Assembly: GCA_914767715.1 (NCBI GenBank)
Contig: OU612068.1
Span: 6,696,001-6,760,000 of the forward strand
Origin: Membranipora membranacea
Taxonomy: Eukaryota > Bryozoa > Gymnolaemata > Cheilostomatida > Membraniporidae
DNA: 64,000 nucleotides
Reading direction: 5' to 3'
Part shown: piece after piece, positions 22,455-34,210 of the stretch
Numbering within the stretch: the first letter of the stretch is position 1
How the letters are laid out: the number at the start of each line of letters is the position of its first letter
The notes under the pieces: generated by a model
The model's input: only the letters and a program-made list of their open reading frames with translations
Told to the model about the DNA's origin: nothing
The model's database searches: none
Translations under genes and position numbers: made by a program

Positions 22455-25400
22455 GAGTGATGCCGCATCAGACACATTTAATTGAGAGAGTTATGTAACA
22501 AGCGACCTCTTATATCTTATTTTTCTTCATTTTGCCATTTTCTGTATCTACCACAGCTTGTTTTTCTACCTTTTAATTTTATCTTTGATGTTTTAAATTA
22601 TGTACTTTAATGATAAATATACGCTTTCTTTACAACTTTCAGGTACACATAATATAAGCAACCTGTATTTTAAAATTTAATTGATTAATACAACGATAAT
22701 CTCTTTTTCCAAACATCTACACTACAATAATGATTTTCATTTTACCATTTAATAATTACAATGCAAATTTGCAATTAAGACAACCAGCTTTAAAAATAAA
22801 GGTTATCTACTCTTCTGCACCTAAAATTAAACCTAACACAACCACAGGAGAGGAGGCGTTGATGAGAGTCATTACTTAATGTTATGTCAGTGATGAATCG
22901 GAATAACTGGCATATCATTAACTGAAGGATATTACATAGTACATGTACATTGTTATTATATAAAAGGCATATAGTGTTGGAATGCAAGCATAGCATTACA
23001 GCCCAAAAATAGTTCTTCAACAGTTAAAAATAAATTTGTAGTAAATGCCTGTACCTATTACATGGTTCTACATCTACACAAATTTTGGACAGAACATCTT
23101 GTATTTAGTGAGATCAAAATAAACTGCATAAAAATTTACCAAAACATACAAATAATAATTAATTCATTCTACTACATAGCACCACGCTAAATGCCCAGGT
23201 TGATTAATGGTTTGAAAAAGAAATATCTTCAGCCTTTGCACCTTGAATAAAGTGATCCATGAAATTTCCAAAATGTTCTCAGGACGGAATTGGAACCATT
23301 TATAGTTCTCTTATTCTTACCTCTGCTGGGAGAAGTGGCGCTGGGCTTCCAGTAGCAATGCACGCAAAATAGTAACAGCCGTAGCATATCAGGCATTCTA
23401 GTATCTGGTGCTTGGTAGGCATCCTCAGATTATCCATGTTCTCCGACAAGAAGCTTAAATTAGAGAGTTAGACTGAAATTTCTGAAAAAAATATAAGCTG
23501 ATGTAATAATCAAGTTTTTATCAGTAATATTATTTGCCGCTCGTTACATATATTTGCATTAACAGCTATTGATCTCATTAGATACGACTTTTTAATATAG
23601 ATCATTTCTTTGATGCTATTAGTTTAACTTTTTATTTCCTATTTTTAGAGAGAGAATGTTTAGAGAGAGATTTTTTAGAGAGAGATTGTTTTATTGCTTG
23701 TCATCAATGATGAAGCAAAATTATAGTGACTGTAAGAAGGTGTTTCTTTACACGGTGGTGTCCACTCCCGAAGTCTTTGTAAGAGAATATTTTCTCCCAT
23801 ATATACATTTTGAAGTCTCTAGAACTGATAAATAGTGTTTTTCATGTTGTCAGAGTAGAATTCAGCTGTGAGGGCACCCAAAAGAAACCTCATGTCTTGC
23901 ACATAATTATGCGTCGCTTCATAAATAATTCAACCTCACCTTCTTTATGAACCGTTATGCAAAAATCAAGAAGAAAACCAATTCCATCTCTATGCTACAG
24001 CTACAGTGATTTTCGTGCAGTCATGACGTGACGTCCTCGATTCTCATAGAAATATACTCCTACCTAGATGGTCTTCCATATATGCCAAAATTAACTAAAT
24101 CGGACAACATTTTTTTAGGCGTTACTATACCTTAGTAGTCTGATACTTGAAGGTATGAAACTGTTAAAAATATGAGTTGTGCAGCACTTAGCTGATATAA
24201 ATGTTTTAGGAATTTCACAGCTGTATGAGGTAGAAAAGGAGATAATAATCAAGATCTCTCCTTTGCCGTGCAAGAGTTAAACCAAGCATTGGGTTTGGTG
24301 CATAATTAAATCGTAGAAGGAGAATATCATGAAGAGAAGTATAATTACATCTCCGACTAAAGTTTCTTTAGATAATTATTCGAACAAATCAGGAGCAAGG
24401 ATATAATAAATAAAATAAGAATATGATAATACAATACAACTATATGCTGCATTATATTCTATGACTGATGAATAAAAGATGAATATGGAAACAGTTAGGA
24501 TCACATAAATTCACTGAATATATTGATGGTCATTTTTATTTCAGGTTTCTTATTACCAAGTCTCTTTGTAAAGATGGTGATTAGAAAATCCAGCGACTGT
24601 TGCATCAATGATTTCAACCTCACATATGAAAAACTAGTTGGTGATCAAGTCTAGAATAATTGCTTACGAGTAAAGCTAATTGTTTCAACTGCGGTTTGGG
24701 CTATTTGAAATGCTGCCAAATTGGTTATGATCAGACTGAGACCTTTAATACGATAACAAATATGAGGAAGCGCTACTCTAGCTCATCAACAAGTATAAAC
24801 CTAAATAGAATGAAATTGAAAAAAAAAACTCTTATGTTCTCACAACTTTCATAGCAGCACGCTGGCCCAAGGCGACAAAGTAATAACTGAAAGGCAAACC
24901 ACTACTATTTAAATCACATCACAAACATAACAAACCTGGTTCACTCAAGATGATTATTAATTTACATTATCTGTGTATGGGGACAGTAATCTAACAATCA
25001 CCCTTAAATTTTATATTTGTTGTCTAACCATCATATAGTGCATATTAGGATGGCTATACAGCACATGATCTGGATTGGGTCAATTAAGAAAAAAAATACT
25101 TGAACAAAGCTGTCGGTAGCTTTTTAAGTTTTCCTCACTGCTTTTGATCCTTTCATAATTGCAGGAAACGAAACCAAAATAATTACTGCAGGTGGTGAAT
25201 AAATTTGAGAATATCTCCTGATTCTTTTGGTATGATCGCAATAATTTTATTCATCAAAGTACCAATAAGGTGATGCCCTCTCTTGGTAATGAATGACAGT
25301 AACTTCTCCTTTAACAACTTGAGAATAGTAGCTATTTGGTGAAAATGAGCAAAACAAAAGAAAATAGCATGTGTACCACACTGGTTATATGAGTTGTTTG

Positions 25401-26565
25401 ATTAAGACATGCTGAGAGTAATGCGTTTCCCTTTGCCTTGCAATTAATGAGTGTTTCATGTGCTTATATACATATCTTCGATAACATTGAAGTTCTCCTA
25501 TTGTTCCATGGCATGAATAAAAAAAACCAAACTCATGTTCACTTATAGTCCCGTCACCCTGCGTTAATTTGTGAGTAACAGTCACTCCCTGTTCAGTGAC
25601 ATGAATAGAGCACTGAAATGCACTTGTGTATTTGGTTCGGTAGATTTGCAATCTGTTTTTATGCAATCGCTAGCTATTGCTGCTCAATTGAAGTAAGGAT
25701 GTCCTAAAGCCACTGTTAACCCTTAAACAGAACATGACTTCTAGGCTAAAGGTGATGTGTCCTCAGACGTAATATTCTCAGGTATCACTTCCGATATTAA
25801 ATTCTGGGCATTCTATCCCATTAGCCATAAGCAGAATGATAAGCACGGTCTGATTTGTAAGTCAAAGTTTTATTAGGAAGAATTGATGATATATATGTTT
25901 CAAATATTTGAAAGTTTGTTTCTGGAAAGGTTTGTGGAAGCTAGATCATTGCTTTGTGGTCGGGGGTTAAAATCACGAGTCAATTTATTGTTCTGGACCC
26001 TGGGATAATCATCAATGAATAAACCTGTTGAATTTATCTATGACTTTCAAACTAGCTTATATGATTTAACTTTTACGGATCTTAATTCCACATTGCAAAT
26101 GAAATATACGTGTCGTTGGCTTTTTGATGGCTACCCAGAAAATTTAGCATTTTCTAACAGTATTCCTTTAAAAACAATATTGAAGGATCATTATTTGTAC
26201 TTTAAAATTACTAGCCTTTGTTAATCTGTTGTTAAATCTTGCCAGCTTGTGTATGTATAAAAGCTGAAACAAAGCAAAATTCAGGAACAAAATCCTGTTT
26301 TAGATCATTGTCATCGGAGCATACACAACACTTTTACTTCAATGCAAGGAAAACAAAGATATTCCTCTCTCTACTGTTGATGAACCAATGCATGAAAAAT
26401 TTGTTTGCGGTTGAATTTTCTGAAAATAAGATAAAATAAAGATAATCTTGTTTTGAATACTCTTTCATAACTCCGAGTTGTCTGGTATCAATAGGGAACT
26501 TTTTTGAACTTACCGTGTGTAGTGATTAGCAGGGAGATCATAAAAAATTCCTTCATTTTGCCGGT
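22455..26565. other. Intergenic, no gene seen
   Basis: AT-rich, with short open frames but no convincing exon. A small imperfect tandem run of tttagagagaga is at 23645-23690. Open frames such as 26015-26224 lack splice context or recognisable motifs. Confidence 0.35.
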
Positions 26566-27039
26566 TTAAACTACTGCTGACACAGCTGGGCTTTGCCCAG
26601 CAGTGCCACCAGTCACAAATTTGAATAAAGAGTTGTGGCATCAAAACATCTAGCTAGACTAGACTAGAATGGAGTTATATGAGCTCTCAAAATGTAAGGA
26701 GTATCTTCTTCCCCAGCCATCCACCATTAGTGATGACATATGTTGAGGTTGACCAATCAGGTGCCTTTAAAATCTAGCTGAGATCCAACATATAATCACA
26801 TAACATCCAATAAAAATGTTGGATACCAGCTAGATTTTAAAGGCACCTGATTGGTCAACCTCAACATATGTCATCACTAATGGTGGATGGCTGGGGAAGA
26901 AGATACTCCTCACGTTTTGAGAGCTCATGTAACTCCATTCAAAGCTACTGGCTAGACGTTTTGATGCCACAACTCTCTATTTAAATTTTTGACTGGTGGC
27001 TATGCTGGGCAGAGCCCAGCTGTGGCAGCAGTGGTTTAA
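26566..27039. mobile_element. Foldback MITE with TTAA ends, copy 1
   Basis: Two arms of about 210 bp begin and end TTAAACTACTGCTG / CAGCAGTGGTTTAA. They contain gctgggctttgcccagc and the pair accaatcaggtgcc/ggcacctgattggt around a short AT-rich centre. The ends suggest a TTAA or TAA target. A second, shorter copy lies at 55321-55635. Confidence 0.85.
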
Positions 27040-27056
27040 AGTCGAAAGTTTTGTGT

Positions 27057-27175
27057 CTCTATCCGAAGACTGAGAAATAAGGACCTTATTCAGAAGGCTG
27101 CAGTGAGATTCGCATCAGAGGGCAGGCGCTCTAACCAACGGAGCTACCTCCTACTCCTGGTCCTGGTCCTGGTCC
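27057..27175 (-). repeat. tRNA-derived SINE fragment plus TCCTGG repeat
   Basis: Shares gtctctatccgaagactgagaaa and the A-box-like ggcgctctaaccaa region with the SINE at 19955-20160. It directly abuts the MITE and ends in a short tcctgg tandem run (27153-27177). Confidence 0.55.
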
Positions 27176-28559
27176 TTGGTTGTTAATGTTGATAGATATA
27201 AGATGATTTACAAGGACAAGATACTTACAGTTAAATTACAGATCAGTGATGAATTGTGGATGAAGAAAACTGATTGATTATGTTAGTTGAAGCAGTCTTA
27301 TACATGAAAAAATTTGCAGTTCTTCTTATGGACTGGATATGATCGTTAATTTGATAAAGGCTATCATTTCGATTGATTATTTCCTATTTATGAAATCAAA
27401 AATGGCCTGAATTCCGCATTGTGATCAGTAGATACCATTTGCAAGCTTCTTTCTAATCTACCCTGTGAGGAAGATTTACATGGGTATTTATTTTATTTGG
27501 CGCGTTAGCGGACATGACTCAAAATTTGTGACGGGCTTCATAATCGTTCAATCTCCAGCTGTTATGAGAAAACTTGATATTCAACACAGACAATCAAATC
27601 AGTTTTTTTGCACGATCAAAGCATGAAATGCCACTGTATGCAAACTAAAAATGATTTACAGACTAAGGTTTTGCTAATATTGCCTTACAACGCAAGAGTT
27701 GCAAGGACTCATCAGCTTGGGAATTATTACAGTATAACATAAAATTTGTTATAGCTGGTTGAACGGTCATTAAAAGATGAATATGGAAACCATTGGGAAA
27801 CACATTTGTTTTCAGAAGAAAATGATGGTGATTGTTTATCAAAATGTCTGCCATGTCATTCACGTCTCACTAAATTTTGTTCTATATTTCCTGCTTACAA
27901 AAGTCAGCTATTGTTGTATCATTTACCTGCTTGTCAGCTGAGAGCAACTTGGTGCCAAGCTCTGTCACAGAGTTATAAATATGAGCCAACTTTTATTTGT
28001 TGAGAAAAGTTCGGAAAAATAATTGAGTTCAAGTCAAGCAGTAATAGTTTCGACTGTGTCCTTAACCTATTTGAAATATAAATAATTTCGTTATTATTGG
28101 ACAAAGACTTTCAATATTATACAAAATATGAGGTGGCACTTCTACAGTGTAAACAACCAGTTTGAATCTGAATAAAGAACAGAAATTTAGTCAAACTTAA
28201 AGATCTCCTAGCAGGGTTCCATACAAGACAAATCAGCAACACCATGGTCAAACTTTCATTGCATTTGAACAAATAGGGGCCCCTTGGCAGCTTCTCAAAT
28301 ACATCAATGTCTATCAGCCGCCTCAAAGTCAATTATAACTAACATTCTTCTGTCAGAGCAAGCCAGCTGGTGCTGATACACAAACCTCAAAAATGTCTGT
28401 TCAACAGAACGAATTTCATATAAATGGGGCTTGACATGAATGAAGAGAATTATATGAAGAGAAACTGGCTTGTGTTCTTGAGATAGGCAAATTATTTGAC
28501 ACAAAGTTTCTCAGTTTTTTTTCTTTCTATGCACTCAATCTTATTTGACTGCCCTATTT
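27176..28559. other. Intergenic, no gene established
   Basis: An open stretch at 27795-28003 after a possible acceptor (gttttcag) encodes a Cys-rich segment (CLSKCLPCHSRLTKFC). No partner exon or known domain was found, so it is left unassigned. Confidence 0.3.
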
Positions 28560-28561
28560 AA

Positions 28562-28799
28562 CAGGCCCCCTTAAGCTCAGGTGGCTTGTGTGGGGTAGTA
28601 CCCTATACCCTTGCTCGCCGTTACCGGCTACTCTTTTTTTCGAAGAGGCAGAGGGGGATCTTTATACTGCGTGCACACAGTAGTTCCTGATCCGAACAGA
28701 CCTGGTTAGGATGAATGGCTTGCCAGTGCCAAATCAGAAGTGACTGCCGGCGCCGGGAATCGAACCTGGATCATAAGACTAGGTGGGGGATCACAAGTC
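28562..28799 (-). repeat. tRNA-derived SINE
   Basis: The minus strand starts with a tRNA-like head: CCACCTAGTCTTATGATCC, then B-box GGTTCGATTCCCGGC. A body of about 190 bp with GC-rich short palindromes follows. A CCATAC tandem run (28797-28820) lies next to the head. Confidence 0.6.
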
Positions 28800-29192
28800 C
28801 ATACCCATACCCATACCCACTCCTGACTCCTGCTGTTATTTTTCATTGTCCTCATTATTGTAACAAAATAGAGTCGGTTCAAGAATGTATATCTTACATA
28901 TGTTATAACAATGAAACTATATCATTGATGGACTTGTAATCATACAATGAGGTGTGCCGACAAGGGAATGTGGTATCCTTCCATTTTTGTGAGTTATCAA
29001 TACCAAGCTAAAACTTAGATATAATTCAGAGGTTTATTTCTCCTCTGCAGTTGTTAAATGCTGCTCAGTGCTCACCTTTTTATTGGGTTTGCTGAGCATA
29101 ACCATTATTTTGGGTCCTAAAACCCAAGCAAACCAGAATGTCGCCTGACGAGGAGCTAAACCAGATAACTAGGTCACAATACCTGGGCAGAG

Positions 29193-29256
29193 CATACCAG
29201 ACCATACCAAACCATAGCATACCAGAGAATACCAGAGCATACCAGAGCAGGGTTTT
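29193..29256. repeat. Short minisatellite (agcataccag type)
   Basis: Five or six imperfect units of about 10 bp (agcataccag, agaataccag and variants). Confidence 0.7.
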
Positions 29257-29299
29257 CATAAGCAATAGCAAAATCAATGAAACAAGTTAGTATCAAGGT

Positions 29300-29579
29300 T
29301 ATCAGGTTAGCCTAGTGGTTAGCGGGTTGGGTCATCGATCTGACTACCGGGTTCGATTCCCGTGCATGTCCACTGGTGTTACCCGAGAAGCTGAGTTCGG
29401 TAGGGTGTTCCAATGAGTACCAGCGCAAACATGCGATGTAGGTACTCATTAGTCAGGGTTGGCTATGGAGTGCTTGGACCCAGTGACCCGACGTTAATGA
29501 TGTAGTGTTCACCACTTAGAAGTACCCATTGTGGCTTACATTAAGTGATATATAAATGAACTAAATATTATTATTATAG
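29300..29579 (+). repeat. tRNA-derived SINE with ATT tail
   Basis: The head has A-box TAGCCTAGTGGTTAGCG and B-box GGGTTCGATTCCC 35 bp later. A body of about 200 bp (gagtaccagcgcaaacatgc and onward) ends in aactaaatattattattat. The boxes plus a short A/T-repeat tail are typical of a retroposed SINE. The anticodon arm does not fold as a normal tRNA. Confidence 0.75.
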
Positions 29580-29719
29580 ATGTTCTTTTTGCATACACAA
29601 AGAAGATACGTATTAATAATTGGTCCCATAAACCTTTGTTGCAATAAAACCTGGTATCCGTTTAGATTTTGTTACATCATATTAAACTTAACCCTAAAAG
29701 ATGAGTTGCAGGGGAGATC

Positions 29720-30690
29720 ATGATTAATGTCGTAACAGATAAGTTGTGGTGAGCCAAGGTCAGATCATTACTACACAGAGTAAGGATAATATCCTTACTC
29801 TGTGATTACTATATGGAAGCTATCAGCGAACAGATTAATTAGGTTTGCATACATATTATAACTGTAATTTAATAATTTATCATTTCTACGTTGCAGTTTG
29901 AAGTCAAACACCAAATTGGAAGACTATAAGCTTGAGCCAAACTGATCTGTTTAAATAGACAGTAGGATGTAGACAAAGGGCTAAATTAGTATACAATAAA
30001 TACCAAATTAACAACTGCCGGCATAGAAATGATAGCATCATTGTAGACTAGTTCCAGAATCTCCGAGTGTTTTGTCTTATCTTGGGGAAATGCTGTGGAC
30101 ATCCTCGAATCATATATTACATATTTTATTATCATCATAATGAGCCTCTAACACATAAAATGGGCTAATTGATGTAAAAGGGTGAAATCAAGACTACCTA
30201 AAGTCAGTATATGGTCTAAATAAGGTCAGCATTATCTATATGTATAAGTGTATTGTAATAACTCTAAAAAAGCCCTAAATTAGCATTGGATTAAGCTGGC
30301 ACAGGGTCTCTCTGATAGTTCTCTGTTATGTTCACATATGGTATCTGTGAGCCCTTTTATTTTCAACCATCATTATATTATATCACGCCAGTAATTCCGG
30401 CGGGACTTAAGGATCAATTTTAACGCTTTGTTGTGATGAGAGTCAAGGTCAGATTATTACTATATGGAAGTTATAATCAAAGCTGCATATATTTAAAAAG
30501 AAATTAGGATGTAGAAAAATTCAGATTTGTACTGGGCGTAACTTTTATATAATAGATATGAAACTACCGTCTGCCATTACTTCATTATCATGAATATATA
30601 TTATTGTATCCTCATAATAGAGATGTTTCCAGAATCTCTGAGTGTTTTGTCATGTCAGGGTGGAAATTGGAGGACATCTCAGTGACTTAA
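29720..30690 (+). repeat. Diverged tandem duplication
   Basis: Segments about 29720-30100 and 30420-30690 share collinear blocks, for example aaggtcagat.attactatatggaag and ccagaatctc.gagtgttttgtc. It is non-coding. It supplies an empty site for the palindromic insert at 29774-29804. Confidence 0.65.
29767..29811. repeat. Mini-palindrome (15-1-15) with 7-bp direct repeat
   Basis: Arms CACAGAGTAAGGATA and TATCCTTACTCTGTG around one A (29774-29804). ATTACTA lies directly on each side (29767-29773 and 29805-29811). The paralogous segment has a single ATTACTA at 30456-30462 and no palindrome. Confidence 0.85.
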
Positions 30691-33472
30691 ATCAAAATAT
30701 GCCTGTTGGTGATTATCTCCTCCTGACTTTTATAAATGCTACAATAGCTGCTGATGATTATGGCTTAGGTAAAATTTGAGTGGTCATGTGTATTTGATAT
30801 CATAAGAAGCCCCATTATAGCTATTTTTAAGGTTATTGTTGTTCACTGTAAAAAAGTTATTCTGAAAAAATCAAACTGTGAAACAAGTTTTGATATTCTT
30901 TTCCATTTCTAATCATCACAGAACATCGAAAAGCTAACATGCCGGTGAGAGTATTTTACCCAAGAGGCAAAATTTTTGTTGTAATGATTTGATCAAGTAT
31001 AAGCATTTAAGTGCTGAATTAGATTTTTTCATATTTAATACATTGGCCTTATGTATTACGATCATACTAGGATAGGATGGCATGAATCTAACAAGATATT
31101 TTTTTTATCACTTCATCAACATCATCTTGAAAAGATGTTTTACATGATGTGACATAAAAAAAAGGAAAAAATAAGTGTATTAAAAATTATATAGATTGGT
31201 ATTTATGTTTGATGAGCATTGTTTTAAAGTGTTTAAACTTGTCAACTGATCTGATATGGTAAGGTAAGCCATTGAATTTGCTTGCAACTACATGATTTAG
31301 GTTGTCAAAAGGTACTTTTATTACTTACTTAGGAAATCTATTCTCTACATTTACAAGGAAATCAGAAATGTATTGAGGTGACAAATTATACATAACTTTG
31401 AATCCGTATAGGTAGGTAAAGTAATTATTGGTGGTAACGGTAATACTTTTAGTTGCGAACACATTTCGTTTGTAGATATTAAATGATATGGTATATGGTG
31501 GACATTGGCAATAATATGCAAAAAAATAAGGTCTGTGTATATCAGCCCTGTCCATTTTGAGAATGGACCCCAATTAGTGTATGTATCTCATAATCAATCA
31601 ATAAAATCATAGAGTAGTGGGAAGTAATAAAGCCAAACAATGGGGAGCACAGCTTCAACAAACATTACTGCAACTCACAGATTTAAACTACTTAAATATG
31701 TCTGTCCTTCCAGTCTATGATTGAATGGCAATTTATGAGGTGTAACTACATATGTTTTGATTCGGTTGTATTCCGCAGTATTGAGGTATCCTGAAGAAAA
31801 AAGAGTAAATTTTGAATATCTTCTTCTGCAAACATTTTAACATAGATATAAAAATGCATTTTAATCATATTTCTGACTGTAGCTGACTGATGAATGTGGT
31901 GTAACCCTGTGCCGATAAAAACTGGATTAGTCTCAAGGAACGACAGGATAAAAATGCCTAGTTGATCCCATAAACATATAAATATTTATCTAAAGTGGTC
32001 CAGAATTTTATGCCACACCATATGTATAAACTCTAATGATAACTTCAGTGAAAACTTTGTGATAAACTTCAGCGATAAACGACATTAGCCAAACTAGGAG
32101 CTAGGAGTAGTCATATGCAGTACAGGATTTTATCATCGTCAAATGATTCCGGTTCTGTAAATCACAGAAAAAATTCAATAATTTGCAGACCAAAATCAAG
32201 AGGATAGCAGATTGATGGATGGTATGATCAATGAACTCCCTCCCACGAGGAGAGGGAGTTCATTGGTATTACTATGAGGTTAATTTAATCTGAGTATCTG
32301 GTAACCTTATGATGTTCATGAAGAAGCAGAAGTTGTCCGGCTTATGTAATAATTGCGTCAAAAACACCTGATTTCAGTTGTAAGGTTAGTGCAAATGAGA
32401 ACCTGTAGGGGAAGATTCCAAATATTAATTTAAGCATAGCTCTGGTGTCATAGAGTCATCAATCAATTCAATATTGTATCCATCCATAGTATACATTTGA
32501 TTTTTGCCTGACACAAAAATTCTGAAGGCCCTAATCTAATTTTAGATGGCGCTAGAATTTTGTCCTCTCTCTCTTAATAGATCTTATCTTCTAGGTTAAT
32601 GATTGTGTCTATGTAGGATCAACGGACGCATGCCAGTAAATCTAGCCTAGCATCAAACATCCTGTGTACAACAAAGACAGGAAATCAGATGATACGGTTC
32701 ACTGCAAGCTTTATTTCCAAACATACAGGTTTGAGCAAGAGATTCTATAGGCACTCATATTATATTCACCTATAAAACAGCGCCAGCAAAGCTTCACAAG
32801 GGAATTTGTGAAGGAGGCATTTAATTTCGCTTTTAAATCTTTTTTATGATTTATGTTTACTTTATTTCACGATCAATGCCTTAGTTGTCAATCTATATCA
32901 TGACATCAAGAATAAAACAATCATAAAACAATAGAAAGTATAATACAATATATCTTATATTTGTGACATACTTGCCACATGAAATCACAAGTTCTAAATT
33001 ACAGATGCTAGTTCTAGCGTCAATATGTTCTATCTCAAGGGTAAATACCCTGAGACAAATACTTTGATTACGTTGAAGTTTAGCCATAGCATCTCTTTAT
33101 ATGTACGGAAACCATACAAGTCATAATTGTAGATTACATAAATAGAAATTTTGCTTTTCGTGGTTGGAATATAAAAATCATGCTGAATCCATATAATAGT
33201 AGAGTAGTTCAAGTAGAACGATAGAAAGTTTTAATTAAAGTTTACTTATTTCTTTGGCAGATACTGATTGCCAACAGTTGGAAGCAAGTTTCATACCAAT
33301 TGTGGTAAAAAAATAACAGCACCGAGGAGCAGTGGAAGTCGATGTTATAGTAGAAAAAATTGATTGTAATATAGTTAATTTCCGTAATAGTTTATTTTTA
33401 TTTTTAGATCTTCGGCTGATTGCCTGGCAGTTAGTTGGAAAAATATTAATGTAATTTGCAGTTAAACATAAT
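30691..33472. other. Intergenic with decayed repeats
   Basis: No gene seen. The minus-strand open stretch 31325-31573 ends in FKVMYNLSPQYISDFLVN, which resembles the C-terminal part of LINE reverse transcriptases, so an old LINE fragment is likely. A P-like-element end fragment is at 31969-32006 and a small palindrome at 32229-32265. Confidence 0.4.
32222..32272. repeat. Mini-palindrome (14-9-14) with degenerate flanking repeat
   Basis: Arms CAATGAACTCCCTC and GAGGGAGTTCATTG (32229-32265) are perfect. The 7-bp flanks are GTATGAT and GTATTAC, five of seven identical. Confidence 0.5.
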
Positions 33473-33544
33473 AGCAGAGTGGCGCAGTGGAAGCGTGCTG
33501 GGCCCATAACCCAGAGGTCGGTGGATCGAAACCACTCTCTGCTA
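33473..33544 (+). tRNA. tRNA-iMet: Initiator tRNA-Met (CAT)
   Basis: A 72-nt initiator tRNA with acceptor stem AGCAGAG/CTCTGCT, anticodon loop CCCATAA and T-loop ATCGAAA. Identical in sequence to the copy at 47807-47878. A T4 terminator follows at 33548-33551. Confidence 0.95.
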
Positions 33545-34210
33545 GCCTTTTAATTGCGATGCCAGTACAGTATTCCAGTACAGTAATTGGCTTGTTACGC
33601 TGTTACAAACTCCAAAGCTTATGAATTCATATTTTGCTGATAACTACTAAGATTTTGACTGACCACATGTGGAGCAAAACAGCAGCAACCAATTGAGAGG
33701 CTCAGCTTTGGATTTAAATATATTCAATAATTTATCTGTGCTTTTTGTGGATTGTCTGTCATCAAAGAGAGATTACAGTGCCTAGACTTCATCAAGTTGT
33801 GCATGTGTAAAGGGACTTGATTGTTCATAACCAGTTTTCCGTTCTTTCTAAAGCAAGTTTTGAAAGTCCAGATATCGGTGAGTATGGCAACTCTGTCCAC
33901 CTCATTATAACTTAAACCACCATCAATCCATACAATACCATCATGATATCATGAAATAAAATTGTAGATAAGTACTCAAGTACTCTTTATTTTAATTAAA
34001 TTCTATTCCACAGAGAAAAGACAAAATGCATCCCACATACAACAAACATAACCATGACTCAGTTATATGACTATGTTTCGGTTTTTAGCCTCATGACTCA
34101 GTAATAAGCCTCATGTCTCAGTGAGATGGCACATTTCCAGGCTTCATATCTTAATTATAAGCCTTGTGACTCCGTTACATGGTCCGATTCATTAGCCTGT
34201 GCTCCATCAG
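33545..34210. other. 3' flank of copy C
   Basis: No gene. On the minus strand AATAAA (33986-33991) lies about 220 bp after the copy C stop and is a plausible poly(A) signal. Confidence 0.45.

Noticed and set aside
29300-29380. Possible tRNA gene at the SINE head
   Set aside because: A and B boxes are present but the anticodon arm is irregular, and a SINE body and tail follow.
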